A DNA stretch of 64,000 bases from Variovorax paradoxus (GTDB taxonomy: Bacteria; Pseudomonadota; Gammaproteobacteria; Burkholderiales; Burkholderiaceae_C): NCBI RefSeq assembly GCF_009498455.1, contig NZ_CP045644.1, positions 1,767,001-1,831,000 on the forward strand, read 5' to 3'. Of the stretch, positions 34,154 to 43,317 are shown piece by piece (position 1 is the first letter of the stretch; every line of letters starts with the position of its first letter). Below the pieces are notes generated by a model. It worked only from the letters and a program-made list of their open reading frames with translations. It was not told the DNA's origin and did not search any database. The position numbers and the translations under genes are program-made.

Positions 34154-34714
34154 ATGAACGAAACCATTCAGGTCGGTGTAGTGATGGGCTCGAACTCCGA
34201 TTGGGAGACGATGCGCCACGCGGTCGAGATTCTCCAGCAATTCGGAATCAGCCACGAAGCGAAGGTGGTCTCGGCCCACCGGATGCCCGATGCGCTGTTC
34301 GCGTACGCCGAAAGCGCCGCCGGGCGCGGGCTCACCGCGATCATCGCGGGGGCGGGCGGCGCGGCCCACCTGCCGGGCATGCTGGCCTCCAAAACCACGG
34401 TGCCGGTGCTCGGCGTGCCGGTGGCCAGCCGCCACCTGCAGGGCGTCGATTCCCTCTACAGCATCGTGCAGATGCCCAAGGGCGTGCCCGTGGCCACCTT
34501 TGCCATCGGCACCGCCGGCGCGGCCAATGCGGCGCTGTTCGCGGTGGCGATGCTGGCGGTGAACAACCCCGCGCTGCGCGCGAAGCTCGACGCCTTCCGC
34601 ACGGCCCAGACCGCCGCCGCCGAGGCCATGGTGCTGCCGCCGCCCGAAGCGGGCGCTGTGTCTCCCGTGTCGCCCGTGTCACCGTTTTCGCCGCAAGGCG
34701 GGGGTGCACTGTGA
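34154..34714 (+). CDS. purE: N5-carboxyaminoimidazole ribonucleotide mutase
   Basis: This 186-aa enzyme carries [10 protein letters not shown] (11-20), VSAHRMPD (active-site His) and [13 protein letters not shown]. It converts N5-CAIR to CAIR. The C-terminus extends about 20 residues beyond the usual length as a Ser-Pro-Val repeat ([15 protein letters not shown]) encoded by repeated GTGTCNCCC units. The stop overlaps the purK GTG start. Confidence 0.97.
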   Translation: MNETIQVGVVMGSNSDWETMRHAVEILQQFGISHEAKVVSAHRMPDALFAYAESAAGRGLTAIIAGAGGAAHLPGMLASKTTVPVLGVPVASRHLQGVDSLYSIVQMPKGVPVATFAIGTAGAANAALFAVAMLAVNNPALRAKLDAFRTAQTAAAEAMVLPPPEAGAVSPVSPVSPFSPQGGGAL

Positions 34715-35910
34715 GCGGCGTCACCGGCCATTCGGCCGACCTGCCGATCCTCCCGGGCGCCACGCTCGGCGTGCTCGGCGGCGGCCAGCTCGGGCGCATG
34801 TTCGCGCACGCGGCCCAGCGCATGGGCTACTTCACCGCGGTGCTCGACCCCGACGCCGACAGCCCCGCCGGCCGCGTGAGCCACCACCACATCCACACCG
34901 ACTACGCCGACGTCGACGGCCTCGCCCGCCTCGCCGGCCTGGCCGACGCGGTGACGACCGAGTTCGAGAACGTGCCCGCGCCTTCGCTGGAGCACCTGGC
35001 CGTCGCGCGGCCGGTGTCGCCCGCCGCGTCGGCCATCGCCATCGCGCAGGACCGCATCGCCGAGAAGGCGCACTTCACCCGCTGCGGCGTGCCCTGCGCG
35101 CCCTATGCCGTCATCGAGACCGCGGAACAACTGGCCGCCATTGACGAGCAGTTGCTGCCCGGCATCCTCAAGACCGCCCGCCTGGGTTACGACGGCAAGG
35201 GCCAGCAGCGCGTGAAGACGCGCGCCGAGCTGGTCGAGGCCTGGCAGGGCGCCAACTGCGTGCCCTGCGTGCTCGAAAAGATGCTGCCGCTCGAGTTCGA
35301 GTGCTCGGTGATCCTGGCGCGCGGCCGCGACGGGCAGATCGTGCATTTCCCGCCGCAGCGCAACCTGCACCGCGACGGCATCCTCGCCGTGACCGAGGTG
35401 CACCCGCAGAACATGCCCAAGACCGTGGCGCAGGGCGCGGTCAATTCCGCCAGGAGCATCGCCAGCGGCCTGGACTACGTGGGCGTGCTGTGCGTCGAGT
35501 TCTTCGCGCTGGCCGACGGTTCGCTGGTGGTCAACGAAATGGCGCCGCGTCCGCACAACAGCGGCCACTACACGATGGAAGCCTGCGACGTGTCGCAGTT
35601 CGAGCTGCAGGTGCGCACCCTCGCCGGCCTGCCGCTGACCGCGCCGCGCCAGCACAGCCCCGCCGTCATGCTCAACCTGCTGGGCGACCTGTGGTTCCCC
35701 GACGGTGAAGGCGACGGCATCAAGCCGGTCGCGCCGCGCTGGAGCGAAGTGCTCGCCGTGCCCGGCACGCACCTGCACCTGTACGGCAAGCTGGCACCAC
35801 GCCGCGGCCGCAAGATGGGCCACCTGACCCTCACCGGCGCCACGCTCGAGAGCGTGCGCGCCAATGCCTCGCAGGCCGCGCTGCTGCTGGGCCTGCCGGC
35901 GCTCGCATGA
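34711..35910 (+). CDS. purK: N5-carboxyaminoimidazole ribonucleotide synthase
   Basis: This 399-aa ATP-grasp enzyme makes N5-CAIR from AIR, bicarbonate and ATP. It has [42 protein letters not shown] and [18 protein letters not shown]. The GTG at 34711 is taken as the start because it overlaps the purE stop (GTGA). Its own stop overlaps the tsaC start (ATGA), so purE-purK-tsaC are translationally coupled. Confidence 0.96.
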   Translation: MSGVTGHSADLPILPGATLGVLGGGQLGRMFAHAAQRMGYFTAVLDPDADSPAGRVSHHHIHTDYADVDGLARLAGLADAVTTEFENVPAPSLEHLAVARPVSPAASAIAIAQDRIAEKAHFTRCGVPCAPYAVIETAEQLAAIDEQLLPGILKTARLGYDGKGQQRVKTRAELVEAWQGANCVPCVLEKMLPLEFECSVILARGRDGQIVHFPPQRNLHRDGILAVTEVHPQNMPKTVAQGAVNSARSIASGLDYVGVLCVEFFALADGSLVVNEMAPRPHNSGHYTMEACDVSQFELQVRTLAGLPLTAPRQHSPAVMLNLLGDLWFPDGEGDGIKPVAPRWSEVLAVPGTHLHLYGKLAPRRGRKMGHLTLTGATLESVRANASQAALLLGLPALA

Positions 35911-36908
35911 TCCTCGACGGCCGCGCTCCCGACGCCATCGCCGAGGCCGCGCGCGTGCTGCGCGCGGGCGGGCTGGTCGCCTTCCCGACCGAGACCGTCT
36001 ACGGCCTGGGCGCCGACGCCAGCAGCGACACCGCCGTCGCCGGCATCTTTACTGCCAAGGGCCGGCCGGCCGACCATCCGCTGATCGTCCACGTGGCGGC
36101 GGGCGCCAAGGGCGCGCAGGCGCTGTCGCGCTTCGCCCAGCCGCTGCCGCCTTTCGCGCAGAAGCTCGTGCAGGCCTTCTGGCCCGGCCCGCTCACGCTG
36201 ATCGTCACGCGCCAGCCCGGCGTGGGCACGGCGGCGGCCGGCGGACAGGACACCATCGGCCTGCGCTGCCCCGCGCACCCGGTGGCGCAGGCGCTGCTCG
36301 AAGCCTGCGCCGAGCAGGGCGTGCCCGGCCTCGCGGGCCCGAGCGCCAACCGCTTCGGCCGCGTCAGCCCGACCACGGCGCAGCACGTGCACGACGAGTT
36401 CGGCGATGCGCTGCTCGTCATCGACGGTGGCGCCTGCGAAGTGGGTATCGAATCGACCATCGTCGACTGCAGCCGCGGCGCGCCCGTGCTGCTGCGCCCG
36501 GGCCTCATCACGCGCGCACAGATCGAGGCCGCCGTCGGCGAGCCATTGCGCGACCGCGAGGTGCTCGACACGCCCGACCCGCGCGCCTCGGGCACGCTGG
36601 AGGCGCACTACGCGCCCGACGCCAAGGTGCGGCTCATGGACACCAAGGCCATTCAGACCGGGCTGGACGTGCTCGGCGCCAACGCCGCGCACATCGCCGT
36701 GTGGACGCGCAGCAATGTGCGCAGCCGCTCGCAGCGCGTGCTGCTGCGGCGCATGCCCGACGAGGCGGCTGCCGCCGCGCAGCAGCTGTTCGCGGTGCTG
36801 CGCGAGTTCGACGCACAGGGCGTGAAGCTGATCTGGGTCGAGACGCCGCCCGACACGCCCGAGTGGGAAGGCGTCAAGGACCGCTTGCAGCGCGCTGCAG
36901 CGGCCTGA
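35907..36908 (+). CDS. tsaC: L-threonylcarbamoyladenylate synthase, two-domain Sua5 type
   Basis: This 333-aa enzyme makes threonylcarbamoyl-AMP for t6A tRNA modification. The N-terminal YrdC domain has FPTETVYGLGADA, KGRPADHPLIVH, GPSANRFGRVSPT and EVGIESTIVDC. Being longer than E. coli TsaC (190 aa), it also carries the C-terminal Sua5 domain (from about residue 225, ASGTLEAHYAP). tsaB, from the same pathway, lies at 42.6 kb. Confidence 0.95.
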   Translation: MILDGRAPDAIAEAARVLRAGGLVAFPTETVYGLGADASSDTAVAGIFTAKGRPADHPLIVHVAAGAKGAQALSRFAQPLPPFAQKLVQAFWPGPLTLIVTRQPGVGTAAAGGQDTIGLRCPAHPVAQALLEACAEQGVPGLAGPSANRFGRVSPTTAQHVHDEFGDALLVIDGGACEVGIESTIVDCSRGAPVLLRPGLITRAQIEAAVGEPLRDREVLDTPDPRASGTLEAHYAPDAKVRLMDTKAIQTGLDVLGANAAHIAVWTRSNVRSRSQRVLLRRMPDEAAAAAQQLFAVLREFDAQGVKLIWVETPPDTPEWEGVKDRLQRAAAA

Positions 36909-36935
36909 TCAACGCCTTTTAGGCTGCTGCGGGGC

Positions 36936-38537
36936 TCAGCCCCCGGCCGCCAGCACACCCTGGAAGAATCCGCGCGCTGCCGCCAGGCAGAACGGCGGCG
37001 CCAGCGTGCCGTGGTAGGCCGCGGTCACGGCGCGCGCCTTGTCGGCGGCGCTGCCCGGCGTGCTCTGGGCCAGCAGGTCCTTCGCCTGCGCGAAGCCTGC
37101 GCGCGCCGCCGAATAGCTGTCGGTGGCGCCGTTGTCTTCCAGGTCGACCACCGCGAGCGCGGCGGCCGGCATGCCCTTGGCGCGGAAGTAGCCGGCCGTG
37201 GCGCGGGTGCTCAGGAAGTTCACGGTCGGGTCGTTCGCGCCGCTGCACAGCAGCATCGGCTTGGCCGGCACCCAGTTGCGCAGGTCGTTGGCGATGGCCG
37301 CCTTGCGGAAGCCCGTGGCGGGCTTGCAGTCCAGCGGCGAGGCCGAGTTCAGCGACGCGGCCGTGGCCGGCAGCGCGTTGCCGGGGCAGGTGTTCGACTG
37401 GATGTCGGTGGCCGCCTGCGTCAGGAAGCTCTGCTTGATGAGGTTGTTGGCGCCGTAGAAGATCGACAGCTCGGGGCTCACCGGACCCGGCTTGCCGTCG
37501 GCCGGGAACAGCGCCAGCTGCGGCAGCTTGCCGCTGGAGAACAGCGTGCCCGGCGTGAGGCTCGGCAGCAGCGTCTCGATGCCGGTGGCGTACTGCGCTT
37601 CGTAGACGTCGCCGGGGCTGCCGTAGACGTTGCCGAACTGCTGCTGCCAGCTGGTCGACAGCAGCGGCACGAACAGCGTGGAGCCCAGCGCGGGCCAGCC
37701 CAGGTAGGTGTAGTCAGTCAGCAGGCTGATGGCCGAGGGCGCGGCCAGCGGGGCCGAGGCCGTCACGGGCTTGCCGGTGGCCTGCATCTCGCGGTGCGCG
37801 GCCATCGCCACGTAGCCGCCCTGCGAATAGCCGGTGATGAACAGCGAGCCGGCGTCGTTCGCGCCGATCTCAGAGAAGGTCTTGCGCGCCGCGGTGAGCG
37901 CATCGACCATGTCCTTGCCCTGCTGCTCGCCGTTGAGGTACGGGTGGTAGGGCAGCGTCGACTTGTCGTAGCCCGCGTAGTTGGGCGCCACCACGATGTA
38001 GCCCTGCGCCGCGAACATGGCGGCCACCATCAGGCCCTCGCCGGCGGCCGGCTGGGTGGTGTCGGTCCACTTGGCGAGGTTGTAGTTGCGCGCGGGCGTG
38101 GTGCCGTGCGCGTACAGCACCACCGGGCGCGCGCCGCTGCAGGCGACGTCGGAACCCGAGGGCACCATGATCGCGGCGGTGGCGTTGGTGGCCTCGTTCT
38201 TGCCGCCGACGGTGCGGTACTCGAGGTAGCGCATGTCGACGCCGCACTTGGGCGCGCCGGTGACCTGCAGCAACGCCTTGCCCTGGTCGGAGGCCTGCAG
38301 GCTGGCCTTGAACTGGTCGGCCGTGAGCTTGGTGCCCTGCTCGGGCGGGCTGGTGACGACCGAGCCGCGCCCGGTGTCGCTGCCGCCGCCCGGCGGCGGA
38401 AAGCCGATGCCGATACCGCCCCCACCGCCGCCGCCCCCGCCGCAGGCGGCGAGCAGCAACGCGGTGCCGGCGAGCGTCGCCGTGGCAGTGATTCGGCGAG
38501 CCGAGAGGGACGATGGCCGTGGATGCTGCAAGGTCAA
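36936..38537 (-). CDS. Secreted lipoprotein alpha/beta hydrolase
   Basis: This 533-aa protein starts at TTG 38537, supported by AGGAGA 6 nt upstream; no ATG gives the signal sequence. The lipobox LLAAC is followed by a nine-glycine run and a Gly/Pro linker before the catalytic domain. The nucleophile elbow is ITGYSQGGYVA; acid and His candidates are CSGANDPTVN and AAYHGTLAPP. It resembles secreted lipase/esterase-like hydrolases; four to six cysteines may form disulfides. The substrate is unknown. It is convergent with tsaC and separate from dacB. Confidence 0.82.
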   Translation of the reverse strand: MTLQHPRPSSLSARRITATATLAGTALLLAACGGGGGGGGGIGIGFPPPGGGSDTGRGSVVTSPPEQGTKLTADQFKASLQASDQGKALLQVTGAPKCGVDMRYLEYRTVGGKNEATNATAAIMVPSGSDVACSGARPVVLYAHGTTPARNYNLAKWTDTTQPAAGEGLMVAAMFAAQGYIVVAPNYAGYDKSTLPYHPYLNGEQQGKDMVDALTAARKTFSEIGANDAGSLFITGYSQGGYVAMAAHREMQATGKPVTASAPLAAPSAISLLTDYTYLGWPALGSTLFVPLLSTSWQQQFGNVYGSPGDVYEAQYATGIETLLPSLTPGTLFSSGKLPQLALFPADGKPGPVSPELSIFYGANNLIKQSFLTQAATDIQSNTCPGNALPATAASLNSASPLDCKPATGFRKAAIANDLRNWVPAKPMLLCSGANDPTVNFLSTRATAGYFRAKGMPAAALAVVDLEDNGATDSYSAARAGFAQAKDLLAQSTPGSAADKARAVTAAYHGTLAPPFCLAAARGFFQGVLAAGG

Positions 38538-38672
38538 GACGCGTCTCCTGGAGAGGTATCGAAACGAACGAGCGTCCCATTCTGGGCAGCGCCACGGCCG
38601 CGCGCAAGCCGCGTTTGCCAGCAGAACCTATTCAGTAGCCCGGTAGCCGAATTGGGCCAGGCCCCGTCCGGG

Positions 38673-40106
38673 TCACTGGTCTTGCGCGGTCCAGTCGATC
38701 AGCGCATCGAAGGCGGCGCGCGCGGCGCCGGCGTTCTCGCCGTTGGCGATGGCCACCAGCACGTAGCGCCGGCCGCTCGCGCCGTGCACGTAGCCGGCCA
38801 CGCCCGACGCGTCGCGCAGCGTGCCGGTCTTCAGGTGGGCCGCGCCGCCCGAGCGCAGCGTGCGCCGCTTCAGCGTGCCGTCCACGCCCATCGCGGGCAG
38901 CGAGGCGACCAGCTCGGGCATCACGGGCGAGCGCCATGCCACCTGCAGCATCTTGCCGAGCGCGGCGGCGCTGATGCGCTCGTCGCGCGACAGGCCCGAG
39001 CCGTTCTCGAACACCGGCGACGCCTCGCCGGTGCCGATGCGGTCGCGCCACCACTGGCCCATCGCGCTGCGCGAGGCTTCGAAGGTGCCGCGCTGCTTCT
39101 GCGTGAGGCCGAGCGTGAGGAACAGCTGCTGCGCCATCACGTTGTTGCTGTACTTGTTGATGTCGCGCACCACCTCGGCCAGCGGCGGCGATTCGAAGTC
39201 GAAGGCCGGCTTCAGGCCCGCGGGCACGCGGCCCTCGCGCATCTGGCCGCCGACGCGCCCGCCCATCTCGGCCCACATGCCGCCGATGGCGCGCAGGCTG
39301 TAGGTGCGCGGGTCGGCGTACGCCACGGCCCAGCTCTTCTCGCCGCAGCCGGTGGGAAAGCCGCCGTTGAAGCGGATGCGGTTCACGTCGCTGAAGTCGG
39401 GCTTGAGCGCACCGCGCCAGTCGCCGCATTCGCCGGGCGCCAGCGGCACGGTCGGCGGCATCGCCACGCTGGCCAGTGGGGGCTCGTAGCTCACGCGCGC
39501 GAACTGGCCGGCGCGGTCGGGCGCGAAGGTCATGTTCACCGACTTGAAGTTCACCAGCAGCGCATCGGGCGAGGCGTTGTAGGGGCGCAGCGGCTCGCCG
39601 TCGAAGGCGGCCGGGTCGTTCTCGACCGTGGTCTCGAAGGCGCTGCGGTCGATCACGATGTCGCCGCTCACCGTGGTGATGCCCAGGCCCTGCACGTGGC
39701 GCAGCAGCAGCCACACGCGCTCGAGCACCAGCTTGGGATCGCCCTGGCCCTTGATGTAGAGGTTGCCGTTGAGCACGCCATTGGCCACCGAACCCTCGAC
39801 GTAGACGGGCGTGTTCCAGCTGTAGGCCGGGCCGAGCAGGTCGAGCGCCGCGTAGGTGGTCACCAGCTTCATGATCGAAGCCGGGTTCACCGGCACCTGC
39901 GAGCGCCAGGCCAGGCGCGGCGCGCGGCCGGCGTCGGCATCGGCCACGAGCAAGGTCACGGCGTCGCGCGACACCTTGGCGCGCGCAAGGGCGGCATCGA
40001 CCTGGGGCGGAAGGGCTTGCTGGGCGAGGGCGCCGGTCGAAACCAGCAGGGCAAGGGTCAGCGCAAGGGTCTGCGCACGGGGCGCGTGGCGGAAGGCAGG
40101 AGGCAT
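38673..40106 (-). CDS. dacB: D-alanyl-D-alanine carboxypeptidase/endopeptidase (PBP4 family)
   Basis: This 477-aa periplasmic penicillin-binding protein trims cell-wall peptides. It has a signal peptide (LALTLALLVSTGALAQ) and all three serine-hydrolase motifs: SIMK (Ser77, Lys80), SNN (Ser320-Asn322) and KTG (Lys426). The large insertion between the first two motifs is the PBP4 hallmark. A GATAAT hexamer (40118-40113) overlapping the nudK stop lies 6 nt before the ATG, so a leaderless promoter is possible. Confidence 0.95.
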   Translation of the reverse strand: MPPAFRHAPRAQTLALTLALLVSTGALAQQALPPQVDAALARAKVSRDAVTLLVADADAGRAPRLAWRSQVPVNPASIMKLVTTYAALDLLGPAYSWNTPVYVEGSVANGVLNGNLYIKGQGDPKLVLERVWLLLRHVQGLGITTVSGDIVIDRSAFETTVENDPAAFDGEPLRPYNASPDALLVNFKSVNMTFAPDRAGQFARVSYEPPLASVAMPPTVPLAPGECGDWRGALKPDFSDVNRIRFNGGFPTGCGEKSWAVAYADPRTYSLRAIGGMWAEMGGRVGGQMREGRVPAGLKPAFDFESPPLAEVVRDINKYSNNVMAQQLFLTLGLTQKQRGTFEASRSAMGQWWRDRIGTGEASPVFENGSGLSRDERISAAALGKMLQVAWRSPVMPELVASLPAMGVDGTLKRRTLRSGGAAHLKTGTLRDASGVAGYVHGASGRRYVLVAIANGENAGAARAAFDALIDWTAQDQ

Positions 40107-40113
40107 CCGCCGA

Positions 40114-40701
40114 TTATCCCGGCGAGAACACGTGCAGCTTCGCGTGGTACAGCAGCATGATCGTCTTGGCGTCGGCGATGCGGCCGTCGGCCACCATGGC
40201 CAACGCCTCGTCGATGCGCAGCTCGAGCACCTCGATGTCCTCGCCCTCCTCCGCCAGCCCGCCGCCCGCGCCGACGCGCATCGAGGCCTCGTAGGGCGCG
40301 ACGAAGAAGTGCAGCTTCTCGGTCACCGAGCCCGGGCTCATGAAGCTCTCGAACACCTTCTGCACCGCGCCGAGCCGGTAGCCCAGTTCTTCTTCGACCT
40401 CGGCGCGGATGCGTTCCTCGGGCGCGGCGTTGTCGAGCAGGCCCGCGGCCGCCTCGATCAGCAGGTCGTCGTGGCCATTCACGAAGGCCGGGTAGCGGAA
40501 CTGCCGCGTGAGCAGCACCGTGCGCTGGCCGAGGTGGTAGGGCAGCAGCGTGGCGCCATTGCCGCGGTCGTAGGTCTCGCGGTGCATGCGCTGCCATTCG
40601 CCGTCATTGCGCCGCCAGTCGAAGGCGGTGGTGCGCAGCGTGTACCAGTTGTCGGACAGGAGGGTGACTTCGTGCACCCGGACGCGGTCGTGAATGGTCA
40701 T
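40114..40701 (-). CDS. nudK: NudK-like Nudix hydrolase (GDP-mannose / ADP-ribose pyrophosphatase)
   Basis: This 195-aa protein resembles E. coli NudK closely in layout: VTLLSDNWYTLRTTAFDW, RETYDRGNGATLLPYH, TRQFRYPAFVNG, then the Nudix box AGLLDNAAPEERIRAEVEEE with the essential Glu cluster, and MSPGSVTEKLHFFVA. NudK hydrolyses GDP-mannose; ADP-ribose is the alternative substrate. An in-frame ATG 12 bp upstream (MLAAM) is possible. Divergent from a DeoR-type regulator with repeated operator-like motifs between them. Confidence 0.88.
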   Translation of the reverse strand: MTIHDRVRVHEVTLLSDNWYTLRTTAFDWRRNDGEWQRMHRETYDRGNGATLLPYHLGQRTVLLTRQFRYPAFVNGHDDLLIEAAAGLLDNAAPEERIRAEVEEELGYRLGAVQKVFESFMSPGSVTEKLHFFVAPYEASMRVGAGGGLAEEGEDIEVLELRIDEALAMVADGRIADAKTIMLLYHAKLHVFSPG

Positions 40702-40720
40702 GGCGGCGAGCATAAAACCT

Positions 40721-40762
40721 GATTCGTGCAATATCAAGAAGATTCGTGCATTAGCGTGCAAT
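40721..40762. promoter_or_regulatory. Phased CGTGCA repeats (candidate DeoR-type operators)
   Basis: GATTCGTGCA occurs exactly twice (40721-40730 and 40741-40750), and the core CGTGCA a third time at 40755-40760. Spacings are 20 and 10 bp, i.e. whole helical turns, placing all copies on one face of the DNA, directly upstream of the DeoR gene and divergent nudK. Confidence 0.55.
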
Positions 40763-40779
40763 CCCGCTATCATCGACCC

Positions 40780-41547
40780 ATGCTCACCCGCCCGCGCAAG
40801 CAACACATCCTCTCGGTCCTGCGGCGCGACGGCCAGGTCATCGCCAAGGCGCTCAGCGAAGAACTGGCCCTGTCCGAAGACACCATCCGCCGCGACCTGC
40901 GCGAGCTGGCGGCCGAAGGGCTGCTGCAGCGCGTGCACGGCGGCGCGCTGCCGGTCGCGGCGGCCGAGGCCGACTTCACCGGGCGTCAGCAACTCGCGCC
41001 CGACGAAAAAATGGCCATCGGCCGCGCCGCCGCGCGCCTCGTGAAACCGGGGCAGGTGGTGTTCATCGACGGCGGCACCACGGCCGTGCAGTTGGCGCGC
41101 CACCTGCCGCCCACGCTGCAGGCCACGGTGGTCACGCACAGCCCCTCGGTGGCGGTCGAGCTGCAGGCGCACGCCGGCATCGAGGTGGTGCTGATCGGCG
41201 GGCGCCTCTTCAGGCATTCGATGGTGGCGGTCGGCGCGGCGGCCATGGCGGCCATTTCGCGCATCCATGCCGACACCTATTTCATGGGCGTCACCGGCGT
41301 GCATGCCGAGGCGGGCCTGACCACGGGCGACGCGGAAGAGGCCGAGATCAAGCGCGCGCTCATGGCCGCGGCGGCCGAAACCGTCGTGCTGGCCTCGTCC
41401 GAAAAGCTCGGGGCCGCGTCGGCCTGGGTGGTGAACCCGCTGGCGGACGCAACGCAGCTGCTGGTGGCGCCGCAGGCCCCCGAGCAGGCGCTGGCGCCGC
41501 TGCGCGCGGCCGGCCTGGCGATCCTGCGTGCCGACGAGGCTGCTTGA
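40780..41547 (+). CDS. DeoR/GlpR family transcriptional regulator
   Basis: This 255-aa protein has the DeoR winged helix at the N-terminus (RKQHILSVLRRDGQVIAKAL, SEDTIRRDLRELAAEGLLQR, VHGGAL) and the sugar-phosphate-sensing domain (VFIDGGTTAVQLARHL, VVTHSPSVAVEL, GGRLFRHSMVAVG, MGVTGVHAEAGLT). DeoR proteins repress sugar or nucleoside genes until a phosphorylated ligand binds. No sugar pathway is adjacent; nudK and the EamA transporter are its neighbours, so its target is open. Confidence 0.92.
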   Translation: MLTRPRKQHILSVLRRDGQVIAKALSEELALSEDTIRRDLRELAAEGLLQRVHGGALPVAAAEADFTGRQQLAPDEKMAIGRAAARLVKPGQVVFIDGGTTAVQLARHLPPTLQATVVTHSPSVAVELQAHAGIEVVLIGGRLFRHSMVAVGAAAMAAISRIHADTYFMGVTGVHAEAGLTTGDAEEAEIKRALMAAAAETVVLASSEKLGAASAWVVNPLADATQLLVAPQAPEQALAPLRAAGLAILRADEAA

Positions 41548-41594
41548 TTCGCCCCGCCCCTGCGCGGCCGAGGTCCGCCCTCGATAATGGCGGG

Positions 41595-42617
41595 ATGCCC
41601 GCCGCGCCCCCGCAGACCTCCCCGCCCCTCCTGTCTCCCCGCATGCTCGGCATCGGCGCGGCCGTGGTCACCGTCGTGGTCTGGACCGCCTTCATCCTCA
41701 TCGCGCGCGCCTCGGCCGCACGTTCGCTCACGCCCTTCGACCTCGCCTTTGCGCGCGTCTGCGGCGCCAGCCTGGTGCTGGTGCCCTGGGGCGCGTGGCT
41801 GGCGACGAAGCACCGCGGCGCGGTGTCGTCGTTCTTCGGCCTGTCGCCGCTGTCGCTGCGCGTGACGGCCACGGCCGGCATCTTCGGCGGCGTGGCCTAC
41901 GCGCTCATCGCGTACAGCGGCTTCTTCTTTGCGCCGGCCGGCCATGCCGCCGTGCTGATGCCCGGCAGCCTGCCGCTGTGGACCACGCTGCTGGCCGCGC
42001 TGGTGCTGCGCGACCGCATCACGCCCACGCGCGCCATCGGCCTGGCGATGATCGTCGCGGGCGACCTCGTGGTCGGCGGGCGCAGCCTGCTGCATGCCTT
42101 CGAGGGCGGCGAGGTCTGGAAGGGCGACCTGATGTTCATGGGCGCCGCCTTCTGCTGGGCCTGCTACAGCATCGTGGCGCGCCGCCACGGCCTGGACGCG
42201 GTGCGCGCGACCATCGCCATCACCGTGTTCGCGCTCATGACCTATGTGCCGGTCTACACATTGCTCGTGGCCTCGGGCGCGGTCGTGAGCCACATCGGCA
42301 GCGCGCCGTGGGGCGAGGTCGCGTTCCAGATGGCCTTCCAGGGCCTCGGCTCGGTGGTGATCTCGGGCATCACCTTCACCAAAATGATCCAGCACTTCGG
42401 CCCCGTGCGCACCACCATGATCACGGCGCTGGTGCCGGGCCTGTCGGCCTTCGGCGCGGTGCTGTGGCTGGGCGAACCGATGCACTGGAGCCTGATCGCC
42501 GGGCTTGCGCTGGTGACGGCCGGCATCCTGTTCGGCGTGCGCAAGGCCGCGGCCGTGCGTGCGGCGCCGGTCTGCCCGACGCCGTGCCCGGCAGGAATGG
42601 GGCGTCCGAATGTCTGA
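41595..42617 (+). CDS. EamA/DMT superfamily transporter
   Basis: This 340-aa protein has ten predicted membrane helices in two EamA repeats (residues about 20-160 and 175-325), with typical PAGHAAVLMPGSLPLWTTLL and GEPMHWSLIAGLALVTAGIL. DMT transporters export metabolites or amino acids. ATG 41595 is preferred; the in-frame TTG at 41544 overlaps the deoR end. GATAAT (41583-41588) is just 6 nt before the ATG, a leaderless candidate. The stop overlaps the tsaB start by 8 bp. Confidence 0.87.
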   Translation: MPAAPPQTSPPLLSPRMLGIGAAVVTVVVWTAFILIARASAARSLTPFDLAFARVCGASLVLVPWGAWLATKHRGAVSSFFGLSPLSLRVTATAGIFGGVAYALIAYSGFFFAPAGHAAVLMPGSLPLWTTLLAALVLRDRITPTRAIGLAMIVAGDLVVGGRSLLHAFEGGEVWKGDLMFMGAAFCWACYSIVARRHGLDAVRATIAITVFALMTYVPVYTLLVASGAVVSHIGSAPWGEVAFQMAFQGLGSVVISGITFTKMIQHFGPVRTTMITALVPGLSAFGAVLWLGEPMHWSLIAGLALVTAGILFGVRKAAAVRAAPVCPTPCPAGMGRPNV

Positions 42618-43317
42618 CAAGTTGCTGGCCTTCGACACGAGCACCGAGCACCTGTCGGTTGCGGTGCGCCACGGCGACCGCGTGCTGGCGCACAGCGGCG
42701 TGGGCGGCGCGCAGGCGTCGAGCACGCTGCTGCCGCTGATCCGCCAGCTGCTCGCCGACGCGGGGCTCGTGCTGGCCGAACTCGACGCCATCGTCTTCGG
42801 GCGCGGCCCGGGCTCCTTCACCGGCCTGCGCACCGCCTGCTCGGTGGCGCAGGGCCTGGCCTTCGGCGCCAAGGTGCCGCTGCTGCCGGTCGACACCCTG
42901 CTGGCCGTGGCCGACGAGGCGCGCCATGCCTTCGGCGCGCAGCGCGTGGTGGCCGTGCTCGATGCGCGCATGGACCAGCTCTACGCCGCGCACTACGACT
43001 TCGACACCGCCGGCCCGTTCGGCGGCGACCCCGAGCCGCTGCTGCTCGCCCCCGAGGCGCTCGAGGTGCCGGCCGGCTGGGCGCTCGCCGGCAACGCCTT
43101 CACCGCCTACGGCCCGCGCCTGGCGCCCGCCACGGCCCGCCACGAGGTGCTGCCCACGGCCGCCGCCATGCTGCGGCTGGCGCCCGCGTTGCTCGCGGCC
43201 GGACGCACCGTGCCCGCCGCGCAGGCCTGGCCGCTCTATGTTCGCGATAAAGTGGCGCAAACCACTGAGGAACGCGCCGCCATCAAGGCTGCTGCCGTTC
43301 CGCCGAACCCCGCATGA
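42610..43317 (+). CDS. tsaB: tRNA threonylcarbamoyladenosine biosynthesis protein TsaB
   Basis: This 235-aa ASKHA-fold partner of TsaD has LLAFDTSTEHLSVAVRHGD and VFGRGPGSFTGLRTACSVAQGLAFG, the diagnostic motifs. It overlaps the EamA gene by 8 bp and rimI by ATGA. tsaB-rimI-UDG is a conserved run in Burkholderiales. Confidence 0.96.
   Translation: MSDKLLAFDTSTEHLSVAVRHGDRVLAHSGVGGAQASSTLLPLIRQLLADAGLVLAELDAIVFGRGPGSFTGLRTACSVAQGLAFGAKVPLLPVDTLLAVADEARHAFGAQRVVAVLDARMDQLYAAHYDFDTAGPFGGDPEPLLLAPEALEVPAGWALAGNAFTAYGPRLAPATARHEVLPTAAAMLRLAPALLAAGRTVPAAQAWPLYVRDKVAQTTEERAAIKAAAVPPNPA

Noticed and set aside
38420..38446. GCC-type trinucleotide run resembling a microsatellite
   Set aside because: It encodes the glycine run after the lipobox of the exported hydrolase; kept as part of that gene, not as a separate repeat.
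37011..40160. 1049-codon plus-strand open frame over the lipoprotein hydrolase and dacB
   Set aside because: dacB shows all three penicillin-binding motifs on the other strand; the open frame is a codon-bias artefact.
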